A DNA stretch of 64,000 nt, from the NCBI RefSeq assembly GCF_001044235.1, contig NZ_JYNL01000009.1:183655-247654 (forward strand), in the 5' to 3' direction. This document shows positions 35,531 to 43,942 of the stretch, piece by piece. The stretch comes from Mycolicibacterium chlorophenolicum. Its GTDB lineage: Bacteria; Actinomycetota; Actinomycetes; Mycobacteriales; Mycobacteriaceae. Made by a program: the position numbers and the translations under genes. Each line of letters opens with the position of its first letter. Positions within the stretch are counted from its first letter, which is position 1. The notes under the pieces are model-generated. The model searched no databases, was not told the origin of the DNA, and was given only the letters and a program-made list of their open reading frames with translations.

Positions 35531-36349
35531 TTACGGGGTGGGTGTCGCCGGCGACGATCCAGTGGTGGTGGGCGTGCCGGCCGGCGGTGCTGGTGGTGCG
35601 GGGGCGGTGAGGGTCCAGCCTCCGGCCGCGGTGCGTGAGAGCGGCGCGCCGGGGCCGTGGTCGGCGCCAAGTTGGGTTGCGGCGGCCAGGACGTCGGGCG
35701 GTTGTGCCGCGGTCACGTCGACGTCGACGTCGTTGACCGAGTAGTGCGTGATGTCGGAGGCGTTGGTGATGGTCGCCGAGTTGGGTCCGGCGGTGTAGCG
35801 GCTGCCGTCTAGGCGGGCGGCTGGCGTCGGTGTGAGCGCAGCCGTCCACTTCGCCGGTGGGTAGAACAGCTTGCCTTGCAGCAGATCACCGATGTTGACC
35901 CAGCCCGGCGGGGGTGGTGGCGTACCGGTGACACCGAGGGCTGACCAGAAGTCGGTGTCACCGCGGAGGTAGACCGTGCCTTGGTCGAGCAGGGCGTCGC
36001 CGCGAGTGCCCCCGGCGGTCATCACACCGGATCCGGCGGTGTTGTCGTCGAGGTAGGTCAGTTGTACGCCGAAGGTGTGTCCGTTGACGACGATCGTCCC
36101 GGACGCCTTGTGCGCACCGGAGCGCTGTCGAGCCAGCAGCGTGGTGATGCCGGTGATCTCCAGCTGGCTGAGGGGGTGTTCGGTGGGCAGGGTTGGCGGC
36201 GGAGGCGGGGGCGGCGGGTCAGTGCGGGTCAGGGCCCAGGTCACGCCTGCCGTGGCGGCGACGAGGGCGACGAGGAGGACGGGGATGATGACGTTGCGCC
36301 ATTGGAACGCCTTCGGGGCACGCCAGTTGGTGTTGCCGGTGGTCGTCAT
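35531..36349 (-). CDS. Membrane-anchored extracytoplasmic protein of the ESX region
   Basis: 272 residues. One membrane segment (VIIPVLLVALVAATAGVTWAL) follows a short cytosolic start; a run of eight prolines precedes a beta-rich outside domain (ASGTIVVNGHTFGVQLTYL, GDALLDQGTVYLRGDTDFW). The repeated strand pattern resembles mycobacterial lipoproteins of the LppX/LprG shape, but there is no lipobox, so it would be held by the helix. The tail is Pro/Thr-rich. A GTAAACT motif lies about 40 bases upstream. Function is unknown. Confidence 0.7.
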   Translation of the reverse strand: MTTTGNTNWRAPKAFQWRNVIIPVLLVALVAATAGVTWALTRTDPPPPPPPPTLPTEHPLSQLEITGITTLLARQRSGAHKASGTIVVNGHTFGVQLTYLDDNTAGSGVMTAGGTRGDALLDQGTVYLRGDTDFWSALGVTGTPPPPPGWVNIGDLLQGKLFYPPAKWTAALTPTPAARLDGSRYTAGPNSATITNASDITHYSVNDVDVDVTAAQPPDVLAAATQLGADHGPGAPLSRTAAGGWTLTAPAPPAPPAGTPTTTGSSPATPTP

Positions 36350-36464
36350 CGCGGTGTCTTCACCGTCGTCGGGTACATAAACCGGAGTTTACGGTTCAGG
36401 TAGGGGGGTGAGTCGCGGCGACACTGGTTGAGGGGCCCGGAATCCGGGGTTGGAGCGTGAGTGG

Positions 36465-37472
36465 TCAGTAGCCGCCGTACCCGGCGGCGACCCGGCGGGC
36501 ATGGAACTGCTGGAGGCCGGTTCCGTCGGCGCTCACCTTGTATTCGCTCATCATGTAGGCGACGCCTGCTGAGCCGCTGGCTACGGGGTCGAACATGTTT
36601 CTCGATGTTCCTGCGACGTGGTAGGCGGCGAAGGTGGATGGTTTCATCTGCGCGATGCCGCGGGTCGCTTCGGCGGGGGCGCCGTCGCTGCGGGGCGGCC
36701 CTGGAATGCGCGCATTGTCGTCGTCTCGATTGACTGCGTCGGGGACGTAGCTGCTTTCCTTCCACCACTGGTTGAGCAGGATCTCGCGCCAGCGCGCTCT
36801 CACCTCGGGGTTGGTGCTCACGCCGTTGTTGTCCAGCGACCGCTCGATGACCTCCATGACCTGCGGTCTGGTCAGCGTCATCCCGGTGGGCTCGGTGACG
36901 ATTTCGTTGTTGCGCAGCGGTTCCCGGCCACCTGGCGCGCGGGCAGCCGAGGTGCTACCGGAGAGCGATTCCGATCCCTCGGCGCCGGCGAGGAGCTTGG
37001 CCAGCGCAGCGGGGGCAACGTTGAACATTCCCGGTGCGGCCGTGGGCATTTGGGGAGCCATGGCGGGCATCGGGGGTGGTGGTGCAGGCATTGGCGCAGG
37101 TGCGGGCATCATCGGTGCTGAGTTGGCGAACGGATTAGAGGCACCAGCGGGGCGGGACAGGGCGTCACGCAGGGCAGCCAGTCCCCCGGGTTCTGTTGCG
37201 CGGCTGGTACGTTCGGCGCTTCCCTTATCAGTGTCATCGAGAGCGTTCGCCGCGCCCTTACCCTTGCTCAGCGACGTGTCGGCATCGTCGATGTTGCCTT
37301 TGGTCTTGTCGTTGTGGTCTTTGAGCGCCTGGGAGATCGCCGGATCTTCCAGTCCGCGCCCGCTGGGGTCGGGCACACCGCCGCGGTGATCCCGTAGCGC
37401 CGTCTGCGACTGACTGTAGGTCTGCTCGGCCGTGGGTTGATCGACGGCGATCTGATTGGGTTCCGGTGCCAT
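36465..37472 (-). CDS. Lytic transglycosylase-like protein
   Basis: 335 residues. The first 200 are polar and Ala/Pro/Met-rich. The last 120 have the SLT lysozyme-like pattern: the likely catalytic Glu in WWKESSYVPDAV (about residue 239), then TRGIAQMKPSTFAAY and GSAGVAYMMSEY. No standard signal peptide is present, which suits export by the ESX system. Such enzymes open peptidoglycan locally to let a secretion or mating channel through. The gene belongs to the leftward run from 41281 to 36465. Confidence 0.85.
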   Translation of the reverse strand: MAPEPNQIAVDQPTAEQTYSQSQTALRDHRGGVPDPSGRGLEDPAISQALKDHNDKTKGNIDDADTSLSKGKGAANALDDTDKGSAERTSRATEPGGLAALRDALSRPAGASNPFANSAPMMPAPAPMPAPPPPMPAMAPQMPTAAPGMFNVAPAALAKLLAGAEGSESLSGSTSAARAPGGREPLRNNEIVTEPTGMTLTRPQVMEVIERSLDNNGVSTNPEVRARWREILLNQWWKESSYVPDAVNRDDDNARIPGPPRSDGAPAEATRGIAQMKPSTFAAYHVAGTSRNMFDPVASGSAGVAYMMSEYKVSADGTGLQQFHARRVAAGYGGY

Positions 37473-37511
37473 GGTTGAGGATGCCTGCCAGGTCCAATAC
37501 TGCTGCGCTGG

Positions 37512-39923
37512 TTAGTTGTTCGGCGGGACGGTGCGCGGGTTGAGCCCTTGCACGCCCGTGTTCTGCCCTGGGATCACACCAGGATCGGTGGCCCCTGTGG
37601 TCGGCGGCAACTGCGTGGGCGGCGCGACGGGCGGTGCCGGTGGCGGTGCTGCGCCGGTGTCGGCCACGGGTTGCGCCACTGGCGTCGCCGGGGCGCCGTC
37701 GTCGGCGAGGCGGAAGAAACCCTGGTGTGGACCGTCGAACTGCGCGATGTCCGACAGGGGAACCACCTTGCCGGCCTCGTTGATCGCCATCGCTTGGTTG
37801 TCAACGACCCCGAGAAAAACCCCGTTGTGGTTGTTGGCTCCCATGACGACGTCGCCTGGCTTGAGCTGATTGACCGGCACGTTCTGGCCGATGTCCTGTC
37901 CCGGGGGCGGCATCTTGAACCCAGCCTCTTCGGCGGCCTGGTAGATGCTCTTGTGGCCTGGCCCGTCGGTACCCGTAAGCCCGTGAGCGAGGTTCGCGAG
38001 CTTGGGATTATCGAACGTCCACTTACGGCCGCCGATCTCGGTGGTATTCGACGCAGGGTTCACCGGCGGTGCCCCTTGCGGCCCGTTGTCGCCGTGCCCG
38101 GCGGGCGTCGCCTTGACCGCGGCAGGTCCGGCCACCGCCGGGGCGCCCGGAGGCGTGTGATCGCCGGGACCGTTGTCTGCGGGGGCCTTCTTGGCGTCGT
38201 CGCCGTCCTTGTTCTTGAGGCGGTCGTCGAGAGCCTTCTGCAGCGACGCCTTGTCGATGGGCTTGTCGGCCAAGTCCATCGGTTTCGGTCCGCCGGCACC
38301 GAGGCCGGGGATCTGCGGCATGCCGCCCATACCCGGCACCTGCGGCATCCCACCCATGCCGGGCATGGGCATGCCACCGGCAGGCATGTTGTTGCGCAGC
38401 AGCGATGCCAGGTCCTTGGCCGGGTTGTCGGCCGCATTGGGCTCAGAGGCAGCGGGTCCACCGAAAGCGGCCGGAGGAGTCGCCGGCAGCGGAGTCGTCA
38501 CCGGCGGTGCAGTGTCGGCCGGGGCCTCGGACTGCGGTGTGCCACCGGTGCCACCTGACGGGTCGGTGGTCGACCGATTGGGTTTCACCGCGAAGTTGTC
38601 CGCGGCCGCGGTAAGCGACTGCGCGATGCGCTGCATGTCGTCGACGGCAGTCTTGAGTTCGCCCGTCGAATCCGACATGTGGGCTTCGTTGACGTGGTTG
38701 GCCCGAAACGGGATCAACCCTGACGTCGAGTTGTTGATCTCCTGTCGGTTCTTGAGGTTGACCCCGCGGAACGCCTGGTAGGCGTTGTTGGCGCTGTTGG
38801 CTCCAGCCATCAGTTGCGAGGCGATGGTCGGCAGCATCGTCGACTGGAAGTCCCCGAGCGCCTCGACGCCGGGCTTGGTGTTCGCCCAGCTCTGCACGAC
38901 GTACGGCTCGTTGGTCTGAGACTGGTAGATCGAGGTCACCGAGTCGACGAGGTGGGTCAGTTTCGCGTTGAGGGCGTTGACCTTGTTCGCGACGTCGGCG
39001 AAGTTGCTCGTCGTCTCGATGTTGGGTGCGCTAGTGGGCCAGACGTCGTCAGGGTGGTAGCGGAAGGCCGCGTCGTTGGTGCGGCTCATCCCCTGGTCTT
39101 TGCCCTCGATGATGCCGTCGCGGTTGCCGTCGTTAGTCAAGGGCAGGAAGTGGGTGCGCGGCGGGGACGGCGGCGCGTCGATCGCCGGCGCCTCGCTGCC
39201 CCCACCGAAGACCGATGCGATGAGGTTGTTGAACGCCTTCCGCCCGTCGGTGTCGACCATCCACAGCACGACGGTGATCGCCGTGCCGAGACCGGGCACC
39301 GACAGTGCGCCCAGACGCAGAAGCGACATCGCGGCCAGTCGGCCTCCCAGAGCAGCTCCGCGCTGCGCCGCGAGCACGGCACCTTCTCGTGCCGCAGCGC
39401 CGGCACCGCGCTCAGCGAAGGCCCGAGCCATCGACCGCTGCGCGGCCTTGGCCGCATCGGCCCCGGCGTCCTTGGCCGCCTGCCGGCCCGCGGTGGCGGT
39501 GGCATCCGACGCCGCGGTGGCCACCGGGCCCGCCGGCTTGGGTACCGCGGCGGGGTCGACGGTGGGCCTCGGCGCGCTTGCCGGGGTCTTGACCTCTGCG
39601 GTCTTGCCGTCCATCGGACTGGGGGCCGAGTGATCCAGTGAGGTCTGCGGAGCGTCCTGCGCCGGCGGTACAGCTGCGTCAGGTGCCCCTTCCGGGGTGC
39701 GCCCGGCGAACCTGTTCAGCGTGTCGTTGACGCGGTCGTTTCCCACGACTCGGTTCAAGGCGAAGGCCGCGCCGAACGCGCCCGCGGGATCGAGGCCGGC
39801 ACGAAGAACGTCACTGAGTACGTCGGACTGGCCACCGGAAACGGATGGCAACGAGATGAGGTCGGGGGCGAGCATCGGCGATGCTCCTGACCCATTGCCG
39901 GGTGTCGGTGTCGGTGTCGTCAC
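37512..39923 (-). CDS. Large Esp-like secreted protein with NlpC/P60-like C-terminal part
   Basis: 803 residues. The N-terminal 180 residues are Ala/Pro-rich. A hydrophobic stretch (LGTAITVVLWMVD) and a long helical part follow (FADVANKVNALNAKL, QLMAGANSANNAYQAF) that resemble EspE/EspB-type secreted ESX proteins. Then comes a Gly/Pro/Met-rich linker (MPGMGGMPQ repeats). The last 150 residues (LKPGDVVMGANNHNGVFLG, GPHQGFFRLAD) look like an NlpC/P60-type fold, but I cannot see a full Cys-His catalytic pair. It probably acts at the cell surface during secretion or mating. The assignment is tentative. Confidence 0.7.
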   Translation of the reverse strand: MTTPTPTPGNGSGASPMLAPDLISLPSVSGGQSDVLSDVLRAGLDPAGAFGAAFALNRVVGNDRVNDTLNRFAGRTPEGAPDAAVPPAQDAPQTSLDHSAPSPMDGKTAEVKTPASAPRPTVDPAAVPKPAGPVATAASDATATAGRQAAKDAGADAAKAAQRSMARAFAERGAGAAAREGAVLAAQRGAALGGRLAAMSLLRLGALSVPGLGTAITVVLWMVDTDGRKAFNNLIASVFGGGSEAPAIDAPPSPPRTHFLPLTNDGNRDGIIEGKDQGMSRTNDAAFRYHPDDVWPTSAPNIETTSNFADVANKVNALNAKLTHLVDSVTSIYQSQTNEPYVVQSWANTKPGVEALGDFQSTMLPTIASQLMAGANSANNAYQAFRGVNLKNRQEINNSTSGLIPFRANHVNEAHMSDSTGELKTAVDDMQRIAQSLTAAADNFAVKPNRSTTDPSGGTGGTPQSEAPADTAPPVTTPLPATPPAAFGGPAASEPNAADNPAKDLASLLRNNMPAGGMPMPGMGGMPQVPGMGGMPQIPGLGAGGPKPMDLADKPIDKASLQKALDDRLKNKDGDDAKKAPADNGPGDHTPPGAPAVAGPAAVKATPAGHGDNGPQGAPPVNPASNTTEIGGRKWTFDNPKLANLAHGLTGTDGPGHKSIYQAAEEAGFKMPPPGQDIGQNVPVNQLKPGDVVMGANNHNGVFLGVVDNQAMAINEAGKVVPLSDIAQFDGPHQGFFRLADDGAPATPVAQPVADTGAAPPPAPPVAPPTQLPPTTGATDPGVIPGQNTGVQGLNPRTVPPNN

Positions 39924-39944
39924 GGTTGGCTCATTTCCCCCTCG

Positions 39945-40973
39945 CTAGCGGTGTCGCTCACCGCGACCCACGATTCCGCTGGTGGCGATATCGGCGTCGA
40001 TGTCGGCTCCGGTGAGATCGGGATCTCGTCTGATGATAGTTTTCTCGCCTTTTCCCTTCCCGGAGGAAACGCCAGATCCGCCCATTGGTGCCATGGGGGC
40101 CATCGGCGCCATGGGCATCCCGCCGCCAGTTCCGGGAGCGCCCGCCCCCAGTGCGGGGGATCCCGAGGCGGCGACGGTGAAGGGGTTGGCGGGCCGGCCT
40201 GAGACGTCGGCGGCCGTCTGGGCACCGGACAACGTCGGCATCTGCGGGGGAAGCTCGTCAGCTGAGGTGTGTGTCTGGCCGGCGCCGGGTGCGAAGTTCG
40301 GGTCCGTCAGCCCTGACGGGCCGCTGCTGTTGCCGTCCGGGCCTGGTTGCAGGGAGTCCAGCAGGGAGGCGACGTCGGGGTCAACGGAGTCCTCGGGAAC
40401 GCCTACGGGGGCCGTGGCGGCGTCCCCGGCGGCCGGCGACCCGGTCATCGGGGCCGTCGGTGGCCGCAGCTGGCTCAGGGTGGACAGTAGGACCGGCAAC
40501 ACACTGGCCGAGCCCAGGGGCGACGATGCAGGGTCGGTAGGCAAATCGGTGGTGGCGTTGTCGAGTTTTTGCGCTGAGGTGGCTTCGCCGGTGGAGAACT
40601 TCTCCTGTGCGTCCTTCTTCTGGGCCAACAGGTCAGATAGGCGGTCGGTAGCGGCCCGAACGTCGTCGGGACTGCCAGTGCCGTCGGCAGCGGCTGATGC
40701 GGCGAGGATGACCGCTTCCTGTGCAGCGCGGATCTCGTCGTCGGTCGGTGTTTCGGCGTCGCGGGTGGCGACGAGGTTGGCGCGATCATTGGCGGCCTGC
40801 GCGACCGCGCGGGCAGCGTCGCCGATGGCGTCGAGGTGACGTCCGTGTTGAGCCAGGGCGCGGCGCACGGCGTCTGCGGCATCGCCACTGGCGGTGTCGT
40901 CGAGGCCGATACCGGCAAGGGTCTCGCGGATCGCGGCCAGGTCGGCGGCCACGTTGTCGGGATCTGTGGGCAT
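39945..40973 (-). CDS. Esp-like helical and Gly/Pro-rich hypothetical protein
   Basis: 342 residues from ATG 40973, which overlaps the stop of the previous gene (TAATG). Residues about 1-140 are helical and alanine-rich (DAIGDAARAVAQAANDRANL), like secreted ESX substrates. The rest is low complexity with GMPMAPMAPMAPMGG repeats and a charged tail. There is no signal peptide. It lies between the genes at 40973-41281 and 37512-39923 on one transcript and is probably an ESX substrate or its chaperone partner. Confidence 0.7.
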   Translation of the reverse strand: MPTDPDNVAADLAAIRETLAGIGLDDTASGDAADAVRRALAQHGRHLDAIGDAARAVAQAANDRANLVATRDAETPTDDEIRAAQEAVILAASAAADGTGSPDDVRAATDRLSDLLAQKKDAQEKFSTGEATSAQKLDNATTDLPTDPASSPLGSASVLPVLLSTLSQLRPPTAPMTGSPAAGDAATAPVGVPEDSVDPDVASLLDSLQPGPDGNSSGPSGLTDPNFAPGAGQTHTSADELPPQMPTLSGAQTAADVSGRPANPFTVAASGSPALGAGAPGTGGGMPMAPMAPMAPMGGSGVSSGKGKGEKTIIRRDPDLTGADIDADIATSGIVGRGERHR

Positions 40974-41281
40974 TAGAAGGCGGGTCCTGCGGTGACTGTC
41001 GGGGGCAGTGCCCTGCGGGTGTAATCCATGTGCCAGGCGTTGAAGGCGTTGATCAGTACGGCGTTGATGAGTTGGGCGGCAGTGGGCGGCGGGAGCTGGC
41101 AGACCTCGTCGGCGATCTTGAGGTCGGCGAGGCGGCCGCGCCAGACCAGGGCCATGACCGACGGCGATACGGGGTCGTCGGAGTAGATGCCGACCGCTTC
41201 GGAGAATGCTGAGTCCTGTTGGGCGTCGACGGCCTCGAGAGCGGCGATACTTGCTCGGATGTCTTCGAGTTCCGGGTACAT
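40973..41281 (-). CDS. Small helical protein, first in the leftward Esp-like run
   Basis: 102 residues, acidic and helical (LEDIRASIAALEAVDAQQ, AAQLINAVLINAFNAWHM). No membrane segment or signal is visible. Its size, acidity and place divergent from the Esx pair suit a small chaperone or Esx-like protein, but it has no WXG motif at the usual place. It is coupled by TAATG to the next gene. Confidence 0.65.
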   Translation of the reverse strand: MYPELEDIRASIAALEAVDAQQDSAFSEAVGIYSDDPVSPSVMALVWRGRLADLKIADEVCQLPPPTAAQLINAVLINAFNAWHMDYTRRALPPTVTAGPAF

Positions 41282-41545
41282 ATGTCGGGCCCCCGCCTGT
41301 GGTCTGCGCTTGCTCGGATGGTCGTTTCCAGGGTAGGCCGGTGGCAGTGCCGGTGCCGACGTACCGCGCCGCGTGCGGGCGTCTCGTTTGCCAGCAGCAT
41401 GTTCCAGTCTCGAATTGGTGGGAAACGACGCGCAGATAGCCTTTGCGGGTGCGCCAATCCACGTTTAAACTTGCGGGCACAAGGGGGTGTCCGGGGTACT
41501 CAAGAACCCCTCCCACCACATAACGAGGAAAAGGGGTTCACACTC
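41282..41545. promoter_or_regulatory. Divergent control region of the Esx pair and the Esp-like run
   Basis: No gene is seen. ACGTTTAAACTTGC at 41461-41474 is a variant of the GTAAACT motif found before other genes of the cluster and lies about 75 bases before the first Esx start. AACGAGGAAAAGGGG just before 41546 supplies a purine-rich ribosome-binding region. Confidence 0.4.
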
Positions 41546-41857
41546 ATGCCTGCAGGTGTCATCAAACTCACGAACGAGGAAATGCTGCAGATCGCCCAGC
41601 AGGGCCAGTCGCACTGCGACAGCTACTCCGCCCAGACCCGGGCGCTGGTGAACGTGGCCAACGAGTTCGCCACCATGCACATGCGCGGCGCTGCCGGTCT
41701 GGCCGTGTTGAACAAGACCACGGAGCTGCAGCAGACCGTGGACCGCATGACGCAGACGTCCAGCGAGAAGTACCAGGGCGTCGGACAGTTCGCGCAGGCC
41801 GGGCTCAACTCCACTCAGGAAGCCCAGTCGCGCATCATGGCGATCGCCTCGGCCTGA
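41546..41857 (+). CDS. Esx-like (WXG100-superfamily) small secreted protein
   Basis: 103 residues from ATG 41546. It is all-helical and of Esx length, encoded in tandem with a second such gene, the normal form of an Esx heterodimer. The usual Trp-x-Gly turn is missing: the turn region reads HMRGAAG (Arg-Gly at 47-48). A C-terminal Tyr-x3-Asp/Glu export signal is not obvious; SEKYQGVGQF is the nearest. It carries one cysteine (residue 24). The assignment rests on size, helical pattern, pairing and location beside ecc genes. Confidence 0.75.
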   Translation: MPAGVIKLTNEEMLQIAQQGQSHCDSYSAQTRALVNVANEFATMHMRGAAGLAVLNKTTELQQTVDRMTQTSSEKYQGVGQFAQAGLNSTQEAQSRIMAIASA

Positions 41858-41903
41858 CCACCAGCACACGACCTCACTTTTACGATTCAAGGGAGCACAC
41901 ACG

Positions 41904-42197
41904 ATGAGCGGCGAAATCAATTACGACCTGGTCGGCATCCAGGGTGGCCTGGCGACCGTCATGGGCATCCACGCACAGAAGCAGGACATCGGCAATCAGA
42001 TGGTTCAGCAGTACACCCATCTCGATTCGATCGCTTCGGGCCGGGCTACCGACGCCGGCATGGAGTTCTCCAACATGGCGAGCCACGCCCGCGCCCAGGA
42101 GGCCGAGGTCATCCAGGCGCTGCACCAGGGCGCGTCGCAGGCTTCGGATGACCTGCAGCATGTCGACAGCACCTTCATGGGACTGATGGGCACCTAG
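41904..42197 (+). CDS. Second Esx-like small secreted protein
   Basis: 97 residues, helical, 46 bp after the first Esx-like gene with a GGGAG ribosome-binding site. It has no Trp at all; the turn between helices probably lies near SGRATDAGMEF. With its neighbour it likely forms the heterodimer exported by EccC and perhaps needed for mating. A strong terminator follows at 42234-42267, so the pair forms a short transcript of its own. Confidence 0.75.
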   Translation: MSGEINYDLVGIQGGLATVMGIHAQKQDIGNQMVQQYTHLDSIASGRATDAGMEFSNMASHARAQEAEVIQALHQGASQASDDLQHVDSTFMGLMGT

Positions 42198-42233
42198 CCC
42201 ACGATTCGACGTCGACCCCCTTCGGGATTCGGT

Positions 42234-42267
42234 GATCAGCCCCCGGCTTCTCAGCCGGGGGCTGATC
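42234..42267 (+). terminator. Terminator after the Esx pair
   Basis: GATCAGCCCCCGGCT pairs perfectly with AGCCGGGGGCTGATC (15-bp stem, TCTC loop), 37 bp after the second Esx stop. Confidence 0.85.
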
Positions 42268-42375
42268 CGCGTCTGGGTGCCACCTGGCTCACGACCGCCG
42301 GGGCGCAACGCCCAGAAGTTTCCCTACCTGGAGAAGTGTCACGCTCCGCGCGTCGTGAGTCCGCTGCTAACGTTG

Positions 42376-42392
42376 CAACTTGACTTTAAGAA
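42376..42392 (+). promoter_or_regulatory. CAACTTGACTTTA promoter-region motif, copy 2
   Basis: CAACTTGACTTTAAGAA lies 26-42 bases before the start at 42418 and repeats 13 bases exactly from 34446-34458. The shared sequence and position suggest that both genes answer to one factor. Confidence 0.5.
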
Positions 42393-42417
42393 TACGAATT
42401 TGCTGGAGGAAACGGTC

Positions 42418-42774
42418 ATGGCGATCCCGGTACTGCTCACCGTCGAATTGTTCCCTTGGAACGACCTGAAGGGGAACGCCTTCGAGGAGTCCGTGCGCGA
42501 CTTCAACGACGAGGTCCGCGAGTACTTCGTCGACAAGGTGGAATTGCTCGACGTTCCGCATGACATGTCCAACCTGACGGGAACCGACACCGTGTACGGG
42601 ACCGGGACAGAGAACGTTCCCTACGTCGCGGCGACCATCGTCGTGGGCTTCAAGGGCGTCGCAGTCGAGCAAGCCAAGGAGTTGGCAGGCCAGTTCACCA
42701 CGGCGAAGTTCAACCACGTCTCGGTCGAGGTACTCGATCCCGGCAACCTTTCCGCCGCCGACGCTCAGGCCTAA
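42418..42774 (+). CDS. Hypothetical protein co-regulated with the TcpC-like gene
   Basis: 118 residues from ATG 42418 with GGAGGA seven bases upstream. The frame is open further left, but a terminator and the promoter motif there rule out a longer protein. It is alpha/beta (AIPVLLTVELFPWNDL, VPYVAATIVVGFKGV, FNHVSVEVLDPG), soluble and without a recognised family. It sits between the Esx pair and the spread/partition genes with a terminator on each side. Confidence 0.75.
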   Translation: MAIPVLLTVELFPWNDLKGNAFEESVRDFNDEVREYFVDKVELLDVPHDMSNLTGTDTVYGTGTENVPYVAATIVVGFKGVAVEQAKELAGQFTTAKFNHVSVEVLDPGNLSAADAQA

Positions 42775-42840
42775 CACCTGACGCCTCCCCCGCGCTCGAC
42801 AGATGTGAGGCCCGTTCGGCGGCGCACGCTATCGATCGAT

Positions 42841-42882
42841 GATGTGGCCGGAGAACCCACCCCTGGGTTCTCCGGCCTCATC
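42841..42882. terminator. Bidirectional terminator
   Basis: GGCCGGAGAACCCA pairs with TGGGTTCTCCGGCC around a CCCC loop (42846-42877), and the outer GATG/CATC bases also pair; GGTTTT follows. It lies between the convergent genes ending at 42774 and 42966. Confidence 0.85.
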
Positions 42883-42965
42883 GGTTTTCGGCGTTCAGCG
42901 CTCTTGTCGTGCGCCTCGATGCGCTGGCAGGTGTACGCATTGCTCGGCGCCGCTTGCCACTACCG

Positions 42966-43781
42966 CTATGCAGGGCTGGCAACGAGCTCCATCGAGTCCA
43001 CCTTTGTTTCGTCACGTGATGGTGCGGCCGCGTTCGGCTGCGGCTGCGGGCATGACGGGCAGTAGTCCCGCCGCTGTGCGCCACGATTATCCGAGCGCCA
43101 ACCGCGTCGCCGCCGCGCTTCGGCGTCGCGGCGAGGGTCGGCCTCGTCGGTGACCTCGGCGGTGGCGCATCCATCGCATTCGATGATTGTCACGGCGTCG
43201 TCGTCTCCCCCTTCCACCACAGGGTTCCTCTCCCCCGCTACCTCACCGTCCTGAAGTTCGGCCTCACTTAACGGGTCGCCGTCGACGGCGCCCCCGGATT
43301 CGACGGGCACCGGATGGACGGCGGAGGGGTGCTGTTGGCCGTCGTCTCGGGCAGTGCCCGGGGCGGCGGGGTCGCGGCGGGTCAACGCCAGGAGCGCCCA
43401 CGTGGATTGAGCGATGGACAGATCGATGATGAGCGGCCAGATCCATGCGAGAGTGCTGCGGATACCCGCAGTCTCGGCCAGAGCGCGCAGCGCATCAAAC
43501 GACAATGCGAACGCGCCGCAGGCAAGCAAGACGGTCATGACCATCGCCGCCCAGTAGGCGGGACCCGAGCCCCTGCTGGCCCGAGCGAGAGTGCCCAGGC
43601 CGTGGATGCCCGCCAACAGGATGATCGGAGGGACGGCTGCGACGGCCGCGGAGACCGCCGCGGTGCCGGGCGCGGCGTTCAGTAGGGCGTGGGCGACGTT
43701 GCCGCTGACCGAGGCGAGAGTCGCAATCGACAGCACGGTCCAGAAGAACCGCTTGGCCTTGCGGGTGTCGTGGGAGGGCAT
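42966..43781 (-). CDS. DUF2637 membrane protein (Spd/plasmid-spread type)
   Basis: 271 residues from ATG 43781; GTG 43838 is an alternative. Four hydrophobic segments lie in the first 150 residues (FFWTVLSIATLASVSGNVAH, AAVPPIILLAGIHGLGTLA, MVMTVLLACGAFALSFDA, IWPLIIDLSIAQSTWALL), a pattern of DUF2637 proteins of actinobacterial plasmids and integrative elements. The rest is polar with a Cys pair (IECDGC) and another near the end (YCPSCP). Such proteins are linked to intramycelial spread or element control. It is downstream of parA and the RHH gene. Confidence 0.75.
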   Translation of the reverse strand: MPSHDTRKAKRFFWTVLSIATLASVSGNVAHALLNAAPGTAAVSAAVAAVPPIILLAGIHGLGTLARASRGSGPAYWAAMVMTVLLACGAFALSFDALRALAETAGIRSTLAWIWPLIIDLSIAQSTWALLALTRRDPAAPGTARDDGQQHPSAVHPVPVESGGAVDGDPLSEAELQDGEVAGERNPVVEGGDDDAVTIIECDGCATAEVTDEADPRRDAEARRRRGWRSDNRGAQRRDYCPSCPQPQPNAAAPSRDETKVDSMELVASPA

Positions 43782-43942
43782 GGTCGAGTGGGGCACGGGG
43801 GTGCCAACACCCGATCGTCGATCGTCGATCGTGATCACTGGTTGTCCATTTCGCGGAGATGGAGAGGGTTGGGCGGCGGCGTGGCGTTGTGGCGCATGAG
43901 GCCTGGTCGGGCGCCGGTGAGGCTCTTCGAGCTGCAGATGGT

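Noticed and set aside
42232..42417. N-terminal extension of the gene at 42418
   Set aside because: The extension would run through a strong terminator hairpin and the promoter motif; ATG 42418 has a GGAGGA site.
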